Source: Actinomycetota bacterium
GTDB taxonomy: Bacteria; Actinomycetota; Actinomycetes; S36-B12
DNA: 32,320 bases
NCBI GenBank assembly: GCA_030684515.1
Contig: JAUXVJ010000013.1
Span: forward strand, 1 to 32,320
Reading direction: 5' to 3'
The notes beneath the pieces were generated by a model that ran no database searches, was not told where the DNA came from, and saw only the letters and a program-made list of their open reading frames with translations. This document shows positions 6,787 to 14,437 of the stretch, one piece after another (within the stretch, counting starts at the first letter, position 1; each line of letters begins with the position of its first letter). The position numbers were made by a program, and so were the translations under genes.

Positions 6787-7111
6787 CCACTACACCTACC
6801 GACTCGCCTGGTCGGTCAAAGACGAGGACTTCATCGCCACGATGGTGGAGTTCCCGTCACTGTCGTGGATCGCGGACACCCATGAGGCCGCCCTGGCAGG
6901 ACTGACCTCCGTGGTGGAGGAAGTCCTGGAGGACATGCTCGCTGAAGGCGAGGAGATTCCGGCACCCTGGGATGAGCGGACGTTCTCCGGCAAGTTCAAC
7001 CTGCGCCTGGGTGCTGATCTACATAAGAGGGTCGCCCTCGAAGCAGCCGAGCGCCATGAGTCCATCAACACCTACGTCATCAAACAGCTCGGCATGACCG
7101 AGAGTCCCTGA
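6746..7111 (+). CDS. hicB: HicB-type antitoxin with C-terminal ribbon-helix-helix domain
   Basis: This 121-residue protein has an N-terminal degraded RNase-H-like HicB domain (about 15-70: YTYRLAWSVKDEDFIATMVEFPSLSWIADTHEAALAGLTSVVEEVLEDMLAEGE). A short linker leads to a C-terminal ribbon-helix-helix (about 83-118: GKFNLRLGADLHKRVALEAAERHESINTYVIKQL) for DNA binding. It should bind the HicA toxin and autorepress the operon. GGAGGAG lies 7 nt before the ATG at 6746, stronger than anything ahead of hicA, which would favour antitoxin excess. It overlaps hicA by 41 nt in a different frame. A hairpin overlaps its stop codon. Confidence 0.88.
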   Translation: MTTKRKAKLSSTADHYTYRLAWSVKDEDFIATMVEFPSLSWIADTHEAALAGLTSVVEEVLEDMLAEGEEIPAPWDERTFSGKFNLRLGADLHKRVALEAAERHESINTYVIKQLGMTESP

Positions 7112-7127
7112 CAGAGATTAGGGGCTC
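7102..7127 (+). terminator. Hairpin at the end of hicAB
   Basis: GAGTCCCT (7102-7109) pairs with AGGGGCTC (7120-7127), 8 bp with one wobble. TTCGTCGTTTCGG follows. The stem overlaps the hicB stop codon, as is common for compact terminators. Confidence 0.5.
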
Positions 7128-7129
7128 TT

Positions 7130-7978
7130 CGTCGTTTCGGAGGGCCGCGCACCGCTACTTGCGCGAGGTAGGAGGAGAGGCTCACGTCTTTTCTAACGGT
7201 GTGCGGCTGCTCGGTGTCTCGCAAGTTCAACGAACAGCGGACCGCCGCGCGAAGGCCTCAACTCGATCTACAGCAGTCCCGGGTCTTGAGTGGATTGGTC
7301 GCTAATACGCCACCGCGCGTGCAGTGAGTGCTGTTAGCGCTCCCGCATCCCTGCCTCATCCAAGTGCCGACTTCGAACGCTCACGCCGGTCCTTCCCCGT
7401 TGCCGTGAACTTCGTGATCAACTGTGCCCACTTCAGACGACCGTGGCCGGAGCATCGTTTGCTGACAGTGAAAGAGAGAAGGGGCGAGCAACGTGTCATT
7501 GCCCGCCCCATTCGCAAATCTGCTGGGATTGCTGTCGATTGAGTTGCCACCGTCTATTGTGGGACGAGCCCGGTGTATCTGGCGGATAGCCCAGTTATTG
7601 GCTGGACTTTCAGAAATTCTCATGCTCGGTCGGTTGCCTCGCCTGAGTGCCTAAATGTTTCCGCTGGGGACGATGGACACTGTCGCCCGCGTGTCTCCTT
7701 CATGTTCCACTACACAGATGGCTCAAGCCCTTCCCATCCAGCATCGAATCCCCATCCGACGCTTCTTGCGTTGATCACCTATGAGCCCTTTCGCGAAGTT
7801 CAACCCGAACAACGACGATAGATTCCACAGGCATGCGGATTGGCTGGGGTTCGCTTCCTGACTACGGCAGGTGACCCTCGAATCGTGCCGGGCGAGGGAA
7901 TTGAGGGCGCGGTCAAAGTTATAGGAGCGCGTGGCAGTGGCCTCCGAAATCGCTGAGCTCAAGCCCGTTGGGCCAAGT
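7130..7978. other. Gene-free stretch between convergent operons
   Basis: About 850 bp lie between hicB and the antiporter gene. The only open frames are up to about 80 codons on either strand, without ribosome sites, family resemblance or consistent codon bias. Visible structure is one strong hairpin (7481-7509) and a smaller GCTAA/TTAGC pairing near 7300-7340. It may be a decayed gene remnant. Confidence 0.45.
7481..7509 (-). terminator. Strong hairpin, terminator-like on the minus strand
   Basis: GGGGCGAGCAA (7481-7491) and TTGCCCGCCCC (7499-7509) pair with one mismatch around a 7-nt loop. On the minus strand the stem is followed by a pyrimidine run (TTCTCTCTTTC). It lies about 470 nt beyond the end of the antiporter gene and could end a long 3' UTR of that transcript. 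Confidence 0.45.
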
Positions 7979-8911
7979 TCAGGACTGTGCCGTTGTTACC
8001 AGGACCGCGATCGTCCCCAGATAGGTGGCGAGCAAGGGCAGGCTGCGCCACCTTCCAAGCCGACCAGACCTTCCCGGCAGGGCAAGCAGGACGACAAGCA
8101 TGCTGACGGCGATGCCTAAGCGGAGTTCTGCTCGGTCCAAAGTGATAGGTGAGATTGCCGCGGTCACTCCCACGATGAGGAGGGTGTTGAAAATATTGCT
8201 GCCAAGCACCGTTCCGACCCCAACATCATCGTGCCCGCGGAATCGTGCTGCCAGCATCGTGGCGATCTCCGGGGTTGAGGTGCCCAGAGCCACAAACACC
8301 GCACCGACAACGAATCCGTCCCATCCAAGCTGCTCACCCAATCCGCTAGCGCCGATGACGATGAGTCGCCCGGCCAGGATCAGAAGCGCCAAGCCGGCAG
8401 CAGCGCTAAGGATGGTCAAGGATCGGCTTCGCTCCTGAAGCACTTCGACAACAGCCGTGCGACTTGAGTTGGCGGCAACGGCAACCCAGGTCAGCCATCC
8501 GAGGAACACCACGAGCAGAACCAGTCCGTCGGCTTGGCTGAGGTTGCCGTCCAGTGCAAGCAGTCCGAGCAGCGCGGGGGCAGCGAATGCCATGGGAACG
8601 TCCCGAGCCAGGGTCCCGCGATTCACAGTGATTGCGCCGAACGCAAGTGCCAGCCCGAGCACGACGCCTACGTTGACAACGTTGCTGCCCAGCGCATCGC
8701 CCAGGGCGATTTGCGGGTTTCCTTGCAACGCTGAGTTTACCGCGACTGACAGTTCCGGGCTCGATGTGGCGAATGCCGCGACGGTGGCGCCGATGATCCC
8801 GGCGGGAATCCGCCACCAAGCTGCCAAGCTCACCACGCCGCGCACGAAGAGGTCGCCACCCAACGCAGCGCATGCCACGCCCACAAGAAGCGCCAGCACG
8901 ATCATCGCCAC
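7979..8911 (-). CDS. Ca2+/cation antiporter, CaCA family (YrbG-like)
   Basis: The protein has 310 residues from the GTG at 8911. It has the two inverted CaCA alpha-repeats: repeat 1 GATVAAFATSSPELSVAVNSALQGNPQIALGDALGSNVVNVGVVLG, and repeat 2 GAVFVALGTSTPEIATMLAARFRGHDDVGVGTVLGSNIFNTLLIVG. Both contain the conserved (S/T)xPE and GSN motifs that form the cation sites. About ten hydrophobic helices are present. It should exchange Ca2+ (or a related cation) for Na+ or H+ across the cytoplasmic membrane. A GAGAGGGGG ribosome site favours the GTG at 8911 over the ATG at 8905; the frame stays open to 9055, but that extension is not membrane-protein-like. It is divergent from the universal-stress/Ca-ATPase pair, which makes a Ca2+-handling locus. 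Confidence 0.9.
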   Translation of the reverse strand: MAMIVLALLVGVACAALGGDLFVRGVVSLAAWWRIPAGIIGATVAAFATSSPELSVAVNSALQGNPQIALGDALGSNVVNVGVVLGLALAFGAITVNRGTLARDVPMAFAAPALLGLLALDGNLSQADGLVLLVVFLGWLTWVAVAANSSRTAVVEVLQERSRSLTILSAAAGLALLILAGRLIVIGASGLGEQLGWDGFVVGAVFVALGTSTPEIATMLAARFRGHDDVGVGTVLGSNIFNTLLIVGVTAAISPITLDRAELRLGIAVSMLVVLLALPGRSGRLGRWRSLPLLATYLGTIAVLVTTAQS

Positions 8912-9024
8912 TTGGCCCCCTCTCGTCGGGTATAGCCTGCCCGGCTTTGCGCTCCGAAATCGGATCATGCCTGGGTCTTGCACATACAGGAAATACTGCA
9001 ACAATTTGGCTAGGAGGGCACTCA

Positions 9025-9819
9025 ATGAGTCAGCACACCGACATTGGATCACCACTAGTGCTTCTGGCCGACGATGGTGCTCCGGCGGCTGATGTCGCGT
9101 GGGCGTGGCTGATCAGTCACCGCTGGGACGGTTGGACGCAGCGGACCATCACCGTGCAGAGCACGCTCTACCCGGGGGGTCCTGCGCTCAGGCTTTCTCG
9201 GCACGTGCACCGCCAGCCCCCAGCCGAGGCGGGGTTTGTGACTTGGGATCACGTCGATCGTGAAGGCGACCCGCGAACGGTCCTGTTGGGTCAATCCGAT
9301 GCCTCACTGATTCTCGTGGGTTCACACCATCACGGGCATCTAGCGGGCATGCTGGCCGGTAGCACATCCGAGTGGCTTCTTGTGCACCCTCCGGCGCCGC
9401 TGCTGCTGGCACCTCACGGTCACCTGACCCGGTCGGCCGTGCTTTGCGTTGACGGGAGTAGTCACAGCCGTCGAGCGCTGGATGTGTTTGTGTCCCTGCC
9501 ATGGTCGGTTGACGTATCGGTGAGCTTGGTGTCGGTCGAGGACGGAGTCACCGACACCGAACAAGCGCTCGCCCGGTCGGCGGCTGCCTTTGCAGGTCGG
9601 ACCCCGCCTGAGCTCGTGAGCCTGGCAGGGGATCCGAAGAAGGAGATCACCGCTTTTGCGCGGGCACACGAAGTGGACCTTGTGGTCTTGGGTACCAGGG
9701 GGCTGTCTGGGCTGCGGCGGATGTCAGTTGGCTCGACCGTGTCCGCGTTGGTAAAGGATGATATGGCGAACCTGCTCATCGCCCACGTTGACGAAGCCGA
9801 TGAATCTGCGTGGGTTTGA
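9025..9819 (+). CDS. Universal stress protein, tandem UspA domains
   Basis: This 264-residue protein has two UspA-like halves. The C-terminal half keeps the ATP-binding motif G-x2-G-x9-G-S (GTRGLSGLRRMSVGS). In the N-terminal half the second Gly is replaced by His (GSHHHGHLAGMLAGS), so only one half is likely to bind nucleotide. TAGGAGG at 9011-9017 supports the ATG at 9025. The last 10 nt overlap the start of the P-type ATPase gene, so translation is probably coupled. In Mycobacterium tuberculosis a Usp gene (Rv1996) directly precedes ctpF in the same way, within the hypoxia/dormancy regulon. A comparable regulatory ATP-sensing role for the pump is an inference. I found no DosR-like box in the 113-bp divergent promoter. 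Confidence 0.88.
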   Translation: MSQHTDIGSPLVLLADDGAPAADVAWAWLISHRWDGWTQRTITVQSTLYPGGPALRLSRHVHRQPPAEAGFVTWDHVDREGDPRTVLLGQSDASLILVGSHHHGHLAGMLAGSTSEWLLVHPPAPLLLAPHGHLTRSAVLCVDGSSHSRRALDVFVSLPWSVDVSVSLVSVEDGVTDTEQALARSAAAFAGRTPPELVSLAGDPKKEITAFARAHEVDLVVLGTRGLSGLRRMSVGSTVSALVKDDMANLLIAHVDEADESAWV

Positions 9820-12575
9820 CTGCGGGCTCTCCCGCTCCACCGTCAGACCTCGATCGCCAGTGGCACCGGGAGCCGCTAGCACAGGTGACAATCGCTCTGG
9901 GGGTGGGAGTCGAGCGAGGTCTGGCCACTGACGAGGTCACACACCGACAAGCGGAGTTCGGCCCGAACACCCTTCCTGAACCCAACCGGCGGAGTCGCGT
10001 CGCATTGCTCCTAGACCAGATCCGCAATCCTCTGGTCTTGTTGCTGCTCGGTGCTGGAGTGATCGCCGGACTAGTGGGGGACACCAAGGATGCGGCCGTC
10101 ATCTTTGCGGTCGTGGTCATCAACTCCGTGCTCGGCTTTGTCCAGGAGTTTCGAGCCGAGAACAGCCTTGAATCGCTGCGAAAGATGCTCGCCCCGACCT
10201 GCATTGTGCGCCGCGACGGCATACTGGCCGAGGTTCCGGCTGGCACCGTGGTGCCAGGAGACATCGTGGTGTTGGAAACTGGCGCTCAGATTCCCGCAGA
10301 TGGCCGACTGATTGTGGCCGTGCAGTTGGAGGTGGACGAGTCCGCGCTGACAGGCGAGTCCCTTCCCGCAATCAAAGACATTGAGCGCGTCGATGCTGTT
10401 GATGCGCCCTTGGGCGATCGCAGATGTATGGCGTACATGAATACCTTGGTCACTCGGGGGCGCGGTGAGATGGTCGTGGTCTCCACCGGGTCGCGCACCG
10501 AAATGGGGCGCCTTGCCGAACTGATCAAGCAGACCCCGTTATCAGCGACACCCCTCCAGGGGCAGCTCGCTCAATTGGGCAAACGCCTAGCCGTGATCGG
10601 TGGAGTGGCAGTCGTGCTGTATGTGCTCATTGGCTTGTCGCGCGGCGACGCCTGGAACGCGATCCTGCTGTCGGGAGTGGCGCTGGCGGTGGCTGCCATC
10701 CCTGAGGGACTGCCGGTTGTCGTCACTGTCACCCTCGCAGTGGGAGTCCACCAGATGGCCCGTCGCGGTGCCTTGGTCAAGCAGCTCGCGTCTGTGGAGA
10801 CTCTGGGCTCCACGTCTGTGGTCTGCACTGACAAGACGGGAACGCTGACGGTCAATCAGATGACGGTGCGCAGCGCATGGATCGGGGGACAGCCCGCCGA
10901 AGTCTCCGGTGACGGTTACCAGTCGCGAGGCCAGCTGACATCGGCGGGGCAGGCCCTTAGTGATGCCGAGATTGCTGGTCATCGTCGACTGGCGCAGGTC
11001 GCGACCCTGTGTAATGACAGCAGAATCGCCGACGAAACTGTGGTCGGCGACCCGATGGAAGCTGCACTCTTGGTGTTCGCCGCAAAGCTCGGCCTTGACC
11101 CTGACCTTGTGCGGGCGCAGTTCGTGCGCATCGCTGAGGTGCCATTCGACGCACGCCACCGTTTCATGGCCACTGTCCACGCTGACCCTGCTGACGCAGC
11201 TTGGGCCCTGATCGCGGTGAAGGGAGCACTCGACTCTCTCTTGGAGCACTGCTCTGTCCTCGCCGAAGCCGACGGCTCGATCACCCTTGATGACTCGGCG
11301 AGGGCTGAGGCAGTAACAGTGATGGAGCATCTGGCCAGTCGAGGTTTCCGCATTCTTGGCTTCGCTGAACGGCGAGTGCCCCGCGCATCGGTCGACCCAG
11401 AGTGCATTGAGACGCTGGTGGACGACCTGACCCTGCTAGGCATCGTAGGCCTGCAGGACCCACCTCGACCTGGGGCGGCGGAGGCTATCGCTTCCTGCCA
11501 CCGCGCGGGAATAGACGTCAAGATGATCACAGGTGACCATGCCGCTACCGCCGAAGCGATCGCGGCAGAACTTGGAATCGTTGGCCGGACCTGCACGGGA
11601 GCGCAGTTGGATGCAGACCCTGACGATGACTCTCAGTTGGCCGAAGTTGCCGTTTTTGCCCGCGTCAGCCCCGAGCACAAACTGCGCATAGTGCGGGCGC
11701 TCCAAAAGGCCGGGCATGTGACCGCGATGACTGGTGACGGCGTCAACGATGCACCTGCCCTGCGCGCAGCGGACATCGGCGTGGCGATGGGCCGGACAGG
11801 GACGCAGGTAAGTCGAGATGCCGCAGCTATAGTCCTGACCGACGATCACTTCGCCACCATCATCAAGGCTGTTGAGGCCGGCCGGACGATCTACTCGAAC
11901 ATCATCTCGTTCCTACGCTTCCAACTCACCACCAATGCTGGGGCTATCGCCATCATGCTTGCAGCACCACTCTTGGGGCTGCCGCTTCCGCTGACAGCCA
12001 TCCAGATCCTGTGGGTGAACATGATCATGGATGGCCCGCCCGCGGTCGCGCTCGGCATGGACCCGGCCGAGCCGAACGTCATGCGACGGCCGCCTCGGTC
12101 ACCACGCGAGCAGCTCCTCCCGATGTCCCGGATCGGGGTGATCGCGCTCAACGGCTCCGTCATGGCGCTTGGCACTTTGCTCGTCCTCCACTACGCCGAC
12201 ACAGCATTCCCCACGGACCAGGCGGCGACCTTGGCCTTCACCACGTTTGTACTCTTCCAGTTGGTCAGCGCGCTCATCGTGCGCTCGTCCACTTTGTCGG
12301 TGTTCCATCGACGGACCCTGACCAACCGGGCATTGTGGATCGCGCTCGCTTTCGTCCTTGCCCTGCAGGTCATTGTGGTGAACGTGCCCCTTGCTCAGGG
12401 ATTGTTTGACACGGTCACGCTGACTCCACAGCAGTGGCTGCTGGCTTGCCTCACGGCATCCAGCCTGCTCCTTGTAGACGAGCTCCGCAAAGCTTTCGTC
12501 CGCCACCGGATCGCTGCTCAGCACTCCGAGCCCGAGCCGATCGCCCTCGCCGCAGCGCTGCCGAGAGTGCGGTAG
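9810..12575 (+). CDS. P-type cation ATPase, PMR1/SPCA-like (Ca2+/Mn2+; CtpF-like)
   Basis: The protein has 921 residues and is a complete P2-type ATPase. TGES (181-184) is in the actuator domain, the M4 motif PEGL at 298-301, the phosphorylated Asp341 in CTDKTGTLT, and TGDGVNDAP (641-649) in the hinge. The N-terminus has the cation_ATPase_N pattern (VERGLATDEVTHRQAEFGPNTLPE). M6 reads WVNMIMDGPPA, as in SPCA/PMR1 pumps. In M5 the position of SERCA Glu771 is Ala (TTNAGAIA), and the SERCA M6 Thr799 position is Met. Site I is therefore lost and one ion per cycle is expected. It should export Ca2+ and possibly Mn2+. The GTG start overlaps the upstream Usp gene by 10 nt, and the HAD fragment follows with no gap. 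Confidence 0.93.
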   Translation: MGLTAGSPAPPSDLDRQWHREPLAQVTIALGVGVERGLATDEVTHRQAEFGPNTLPEPNRRSRVALLLDQIRNPLVLLLLGAGVIAGLVGDTKDAAVIFAVVVINSVLGFVQEFRAENSLESLRKMLAPTCIVRRDGILAEVPAGTVVPGDIVVLETGAQIPADGRLIVAVQLEVDESALTGESLPAIKDIERVDAVDAPLGDRRCMAYMNTLVTRGRGEMVVVSTGSRTEMGRLAELIKQTPLSATPLQGQLAQLGKRLAVIGGVAVVLYVLIGLSRGDAWNAILLSGVALAVAAIPEGLPVVVTVTLAVGVHQMARRGALVKQLASVETLGSTSVVCTDKTGTLTVNQMTVRSAWIGGQPAEVSGDGYQSRGQLTSAGQALSDAEIAGHRRLAQVATLCNDSRIADETVVGDPMEAALLVFAAKLGLDPDLVRAQFVRIAEVPFDARHRFMATVHADPADAAWALIAVKGALDSLLEHCSVLAEADGSITLDDSARAEAVTVMEHLASRGFRILGFAERRVPRASVDPECIETLVDDLTLLGIVGLQDPPRPGAAEAIASCHRAGIDVKMITGDHAATAEAIAAELGIVGRTCTGAQLDADPDDDSQLAEVAVFARVSPEHKLRIVRALQKAGHVTAMTGDGVNDAPALRAADIGVAMGRTGTQVSRDAAAIVLTDDHFATIIKAVEAGRTIYSNIISFLRFQLTTNAGAIAIMLAAPLLGLPLPLTAIQILWVNMIMDGPPAVALGMDPAEPNVMRRPPRSPREQLLPMSRIGVIALNGSVMALGTLLVLHYADTAFPTDQAATLAFTTFVLFQLVSALIVRSSTLSVFHRRTLTNRALWIALAFVLALQVIVVNVPLAQGLFDTVTLTPQQWLLACLTASSLLLVDELRKAFVRHRIAAQHSEPEPIALAAALPRVR

Positions 12576-12836
12576 ATGCCCGACTGCTTCCGCGCCATCG
12601 CAGTGGATTATGAGGGGACGCTGACATCCGGTGGACGTCCAAGCGAAAGCGTGCTTAATGCCGTGAGTTACACACGCGCGGAGGGACGACGAGTGGTCCT
12701 CGTGACCGGCATCCACAAGGCCAATTTGTGCGCGTTCCATGTTGACTTCACGGGGCTGGGACAGTTTCGTGCGCTGTCTGTTCCAGGTGGGCGATCCGGA
12801 TTCGGTCAACGGTCATGTTTGCCCTCACCAACGTGA
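12576..12836 (+). pseudogene. Truncated HAD-superfamily hydrolase, N-terminal remnant
   Basis: The reading frame begins with the base after the ATPase stop codon and encodes 86 residues. The first 40 (AIAVDYEGTLTSGGRPSESV...GRRVVLVTG) match the start of Cof-like HAD hydrolases: motif I, normally DxDGT, here DYEGT, and motif II ending VTG. The second Asp of motif I, the general acid/base, is Glu. After VTG the sequence drifts (IHKANLCAF...FRALSVPGG), and motifs III and IV are absent. The end overlaps the convergent Usp gene by 31 nt. I read it as a decayed gene once co-transcribed with the ATPase. A functional short peptide is less likely. Confidence 0.6.
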
Positions 12837-13636
12837 GGGTCTCGTACCACCAGGACCGAGCAGTGCGCATGCCTCGCCACGGCACTGGCCACCGAGCCAA
12901 CCCATAGTCGAGCAAGTCCTGTCAGGCCGCTGGTCCCGACCACCACGAGGTCGGGTGCTCGAACTTCCATGTGTTCAAAGATGGTGAGGTGCGGGCTGAC
13001 GGTCAAGGCCAGCACATCGGGTTCCACCACGACTGGAGTTGCCTGCGCGCCAGCTGCTGCGAGAATCTCGGTGGACTTGGCTACCGTGAGCGCCAGATCA
13101 TTGTCCGACTGCACCACCCCAAGAACGGTTACCGAAGTTCCCGCGAGCCAAGGCAGAGATGCCAGGAATTTGACTGCGGCATCGGCGTGAGGGGAACCAT
13201 CGACGCACACCATGATCGATTGCGTAGGCACCGGGCGACGAGCGATCACCAGTGGAGTAGCCGGACAGTGCAACAGCCACTCCGCAGTGCTGCCAAGGTG
13301 CAGCGCCTTCATGAGTCCCTGACCCCGAGGCCCGACGATGACAAGATCCGAGCCCGGGCGTTTACCCAGGACCCGCCGAGGGTCATCGTCTGCGGCCAGA
13401 TGTTTCACCGACTCGAATCTGCACATCTCGGGGGCCGTTCGCGGCTCCGGCGGGCTCCACGGATGCGGCTTGGTGTAGTTCTGTGGCGAGACAATCGACT
13501 GGCTCTTGGGAATAGTGACCGTCACGACCTCGGCAGCCCACCCCGGCCACGCATGGGACGTGATCCAGCCCCAAGCCGCGTCGGCACCGGGCGACCGATC
13601 ATCACCAAAGGTCAGGGTCCGCAATTTGCTGTCCAT
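12806..13636 (-). CDS. Universal stress protein, tandem UspA domains with two ATP-binding motifs
   Basis: The protein has 276 residues from the ATG at 13636, which has GGGGAG just upstream; the frame continues to 13660. Both halves carry an intact G-x2-G-x9-G-S nucleotide motif: GPRGQGLMKALHLGS in the first and GTSGLTGLARLWVGS in the second. Each is followed by the family's hydrophobic strand (ATPLVIARR; CSVLVVRD). It shares the opening pattern (GADAAWGWITSHAWPGWAAEVVTV) with the Usp at 9025, so the two are paralogues, probably from an old duplication around the Ca-ATPase. Unlike that protein it keeps both nucleotide sites. It converges on the ATPase transcript and overlaps the HAD remnant by 31 nt. 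Confidence 0.88.
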   Translation of the reverse strand: MDSKLRTLTFGDDRSPGADAAWGWITSHAWPGWAAEVVTVTIPKSQSIVSPQNYTKPHPWSPPEPRTAPEMCRFESVKHLAADDDPRRVLGKRPGSDLVIVGPRGQGLMKALHLGSTAEWLLHCPATPLVIARRPVPTQSIMVCVDGSPHADAAVKFLASLPWLAGTSVTVLGVVQSDNDLALTVAKSTEILAAAGAQATPVVVEPDVLALTVSPHLTIFEHMEVRAPDLVVVGTSGLTGLARLWVGSVASAVARHAHCSVLVVRDPHVGEGKHDR

Positions 13637-13823
13637 CACCACTCCCCGTTGCCTCATCAACGTAACGTCGCCGAACCCTTAATCCATCACAGGTCGCACC
13701 GGCCCGCAAGAGCCCTTTGCCCCTGATGCGAACACGCGACCATGGATCGCCGCTTACGAATCGCAGGGTCCTTGGGCGAAGGCCAGATGAGTGCCTCTTG
13801 ATCTGGCAGCACATGTTCAGTGA

Positions 13824-14018
13824 CATGGCGCGGATGTGCGAACTGGACTTGGCGATTACGCATATGCAAAGGAAGGGCTGCCGACCAACGCGGAACTGGT
13901 CAAGCGCATGGTCAAACTTGCGAGCGCATTTGGTCGTGAGCTGGCTTCGCCGGAGGAAACCAGACAGATCAAGGGACTCAAGCAACTTTCGGAGAAGAAT
14001 TCCGTTTTGGTTGGGTAG
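13824..14018 (+). pseudogene. C-terminal fragment of a BKACE (DUF849, 3-keto-5-aminohexanoate cleavage) enzyme
   Basis: Translation from just after an in-frame stop reads HGADVRTGLGDYAYAKEGLP, then TNAELVKRMVKLASAFGREL, then ASPEETRQIKGLKQL. This is the characteristic last 60 residues of beta-keto acid cleavage enzymes, where a Gly-x-x-Val-Arg-x-Gly-Leu loop precedes NAELV and the helical end GRE(L/V)A(S/T)PEE. The barrel and the zinc-binding His residues are missing, and the upstream 150 bp shows no continuation in any frame. It is a gene relic left by deletion or a rearrangement breakpoint. A GTG at 13836 could open the frame, but the product would be inactive. Confidence 0.6.
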
Positions 14019-14147
14019 CGCTCCCCAGTGAATAACTGATGCGAGGGCGAGAATCCTGAACGGCACTCCGAAAACTGGTGTTTGTCGCGGCAATCCCCTT
14101 GGGTAAAGAGATTGCAATGGGTTCGGTTGACACTGGTTGTGGCAGCC

Positions 14148-14203
14148 TCAGTTTCTCCCCGCCATGGAAGACGAAGGCTCCCTGAGAGATCGGGGACCCT
14201 CCG
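14148..14203 (+). repeat. Possible degenerate copy D of the dispersed repeat tail plus hairpin
   Basis: TCAGTTTCTCCCCGC is shared exactly with the 3' end of copy A. An imperfect stem (about ACGAAGGCTCCC with GGGGACCCTCCGT, two mismatches) follows, the same arrangement as copies A and B. The upstream 60 bp of the repeat is not recognisable, so this is a remnant or coincidence. Confidence 0.35.
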
Positions 14204-14437
14204 TCATGTCCGTGGGATTGAGCACCGATGACTCTCCGGAGCACTGCACACAGTCTTGCCCGTTCGGCGGTGCTGGTGCTGGCGTCGGTGCGGTGCGGTC
14301 AGGTTCACGTCTATCGTCGGAATTGAGCCGGATTCGTCGAACTCCTTGCTAAGATGCAGGTCGTCCGCGCGCTACCGTCAAGGGTGCCATTCCTTCACCA
14401 CGCAGCCGCGCTCTTGCCATCCGGGCCGGTCACTGAG

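Noticed and set aside
8872-9024. N-terminal extension of the universal stress protein
   Set aside because: The frame is open, but it lies in the divergent promoter, and the ATG at 9025 has a strong ribosome site and matches the family start.
13690-13800. DosR-like box in front of the second universal stress protein
   Set aside because: The best candidates match fewer than 10 of 14 consensus positions and lack the GGAC/GTCC symmetry seen at 30173-30210.
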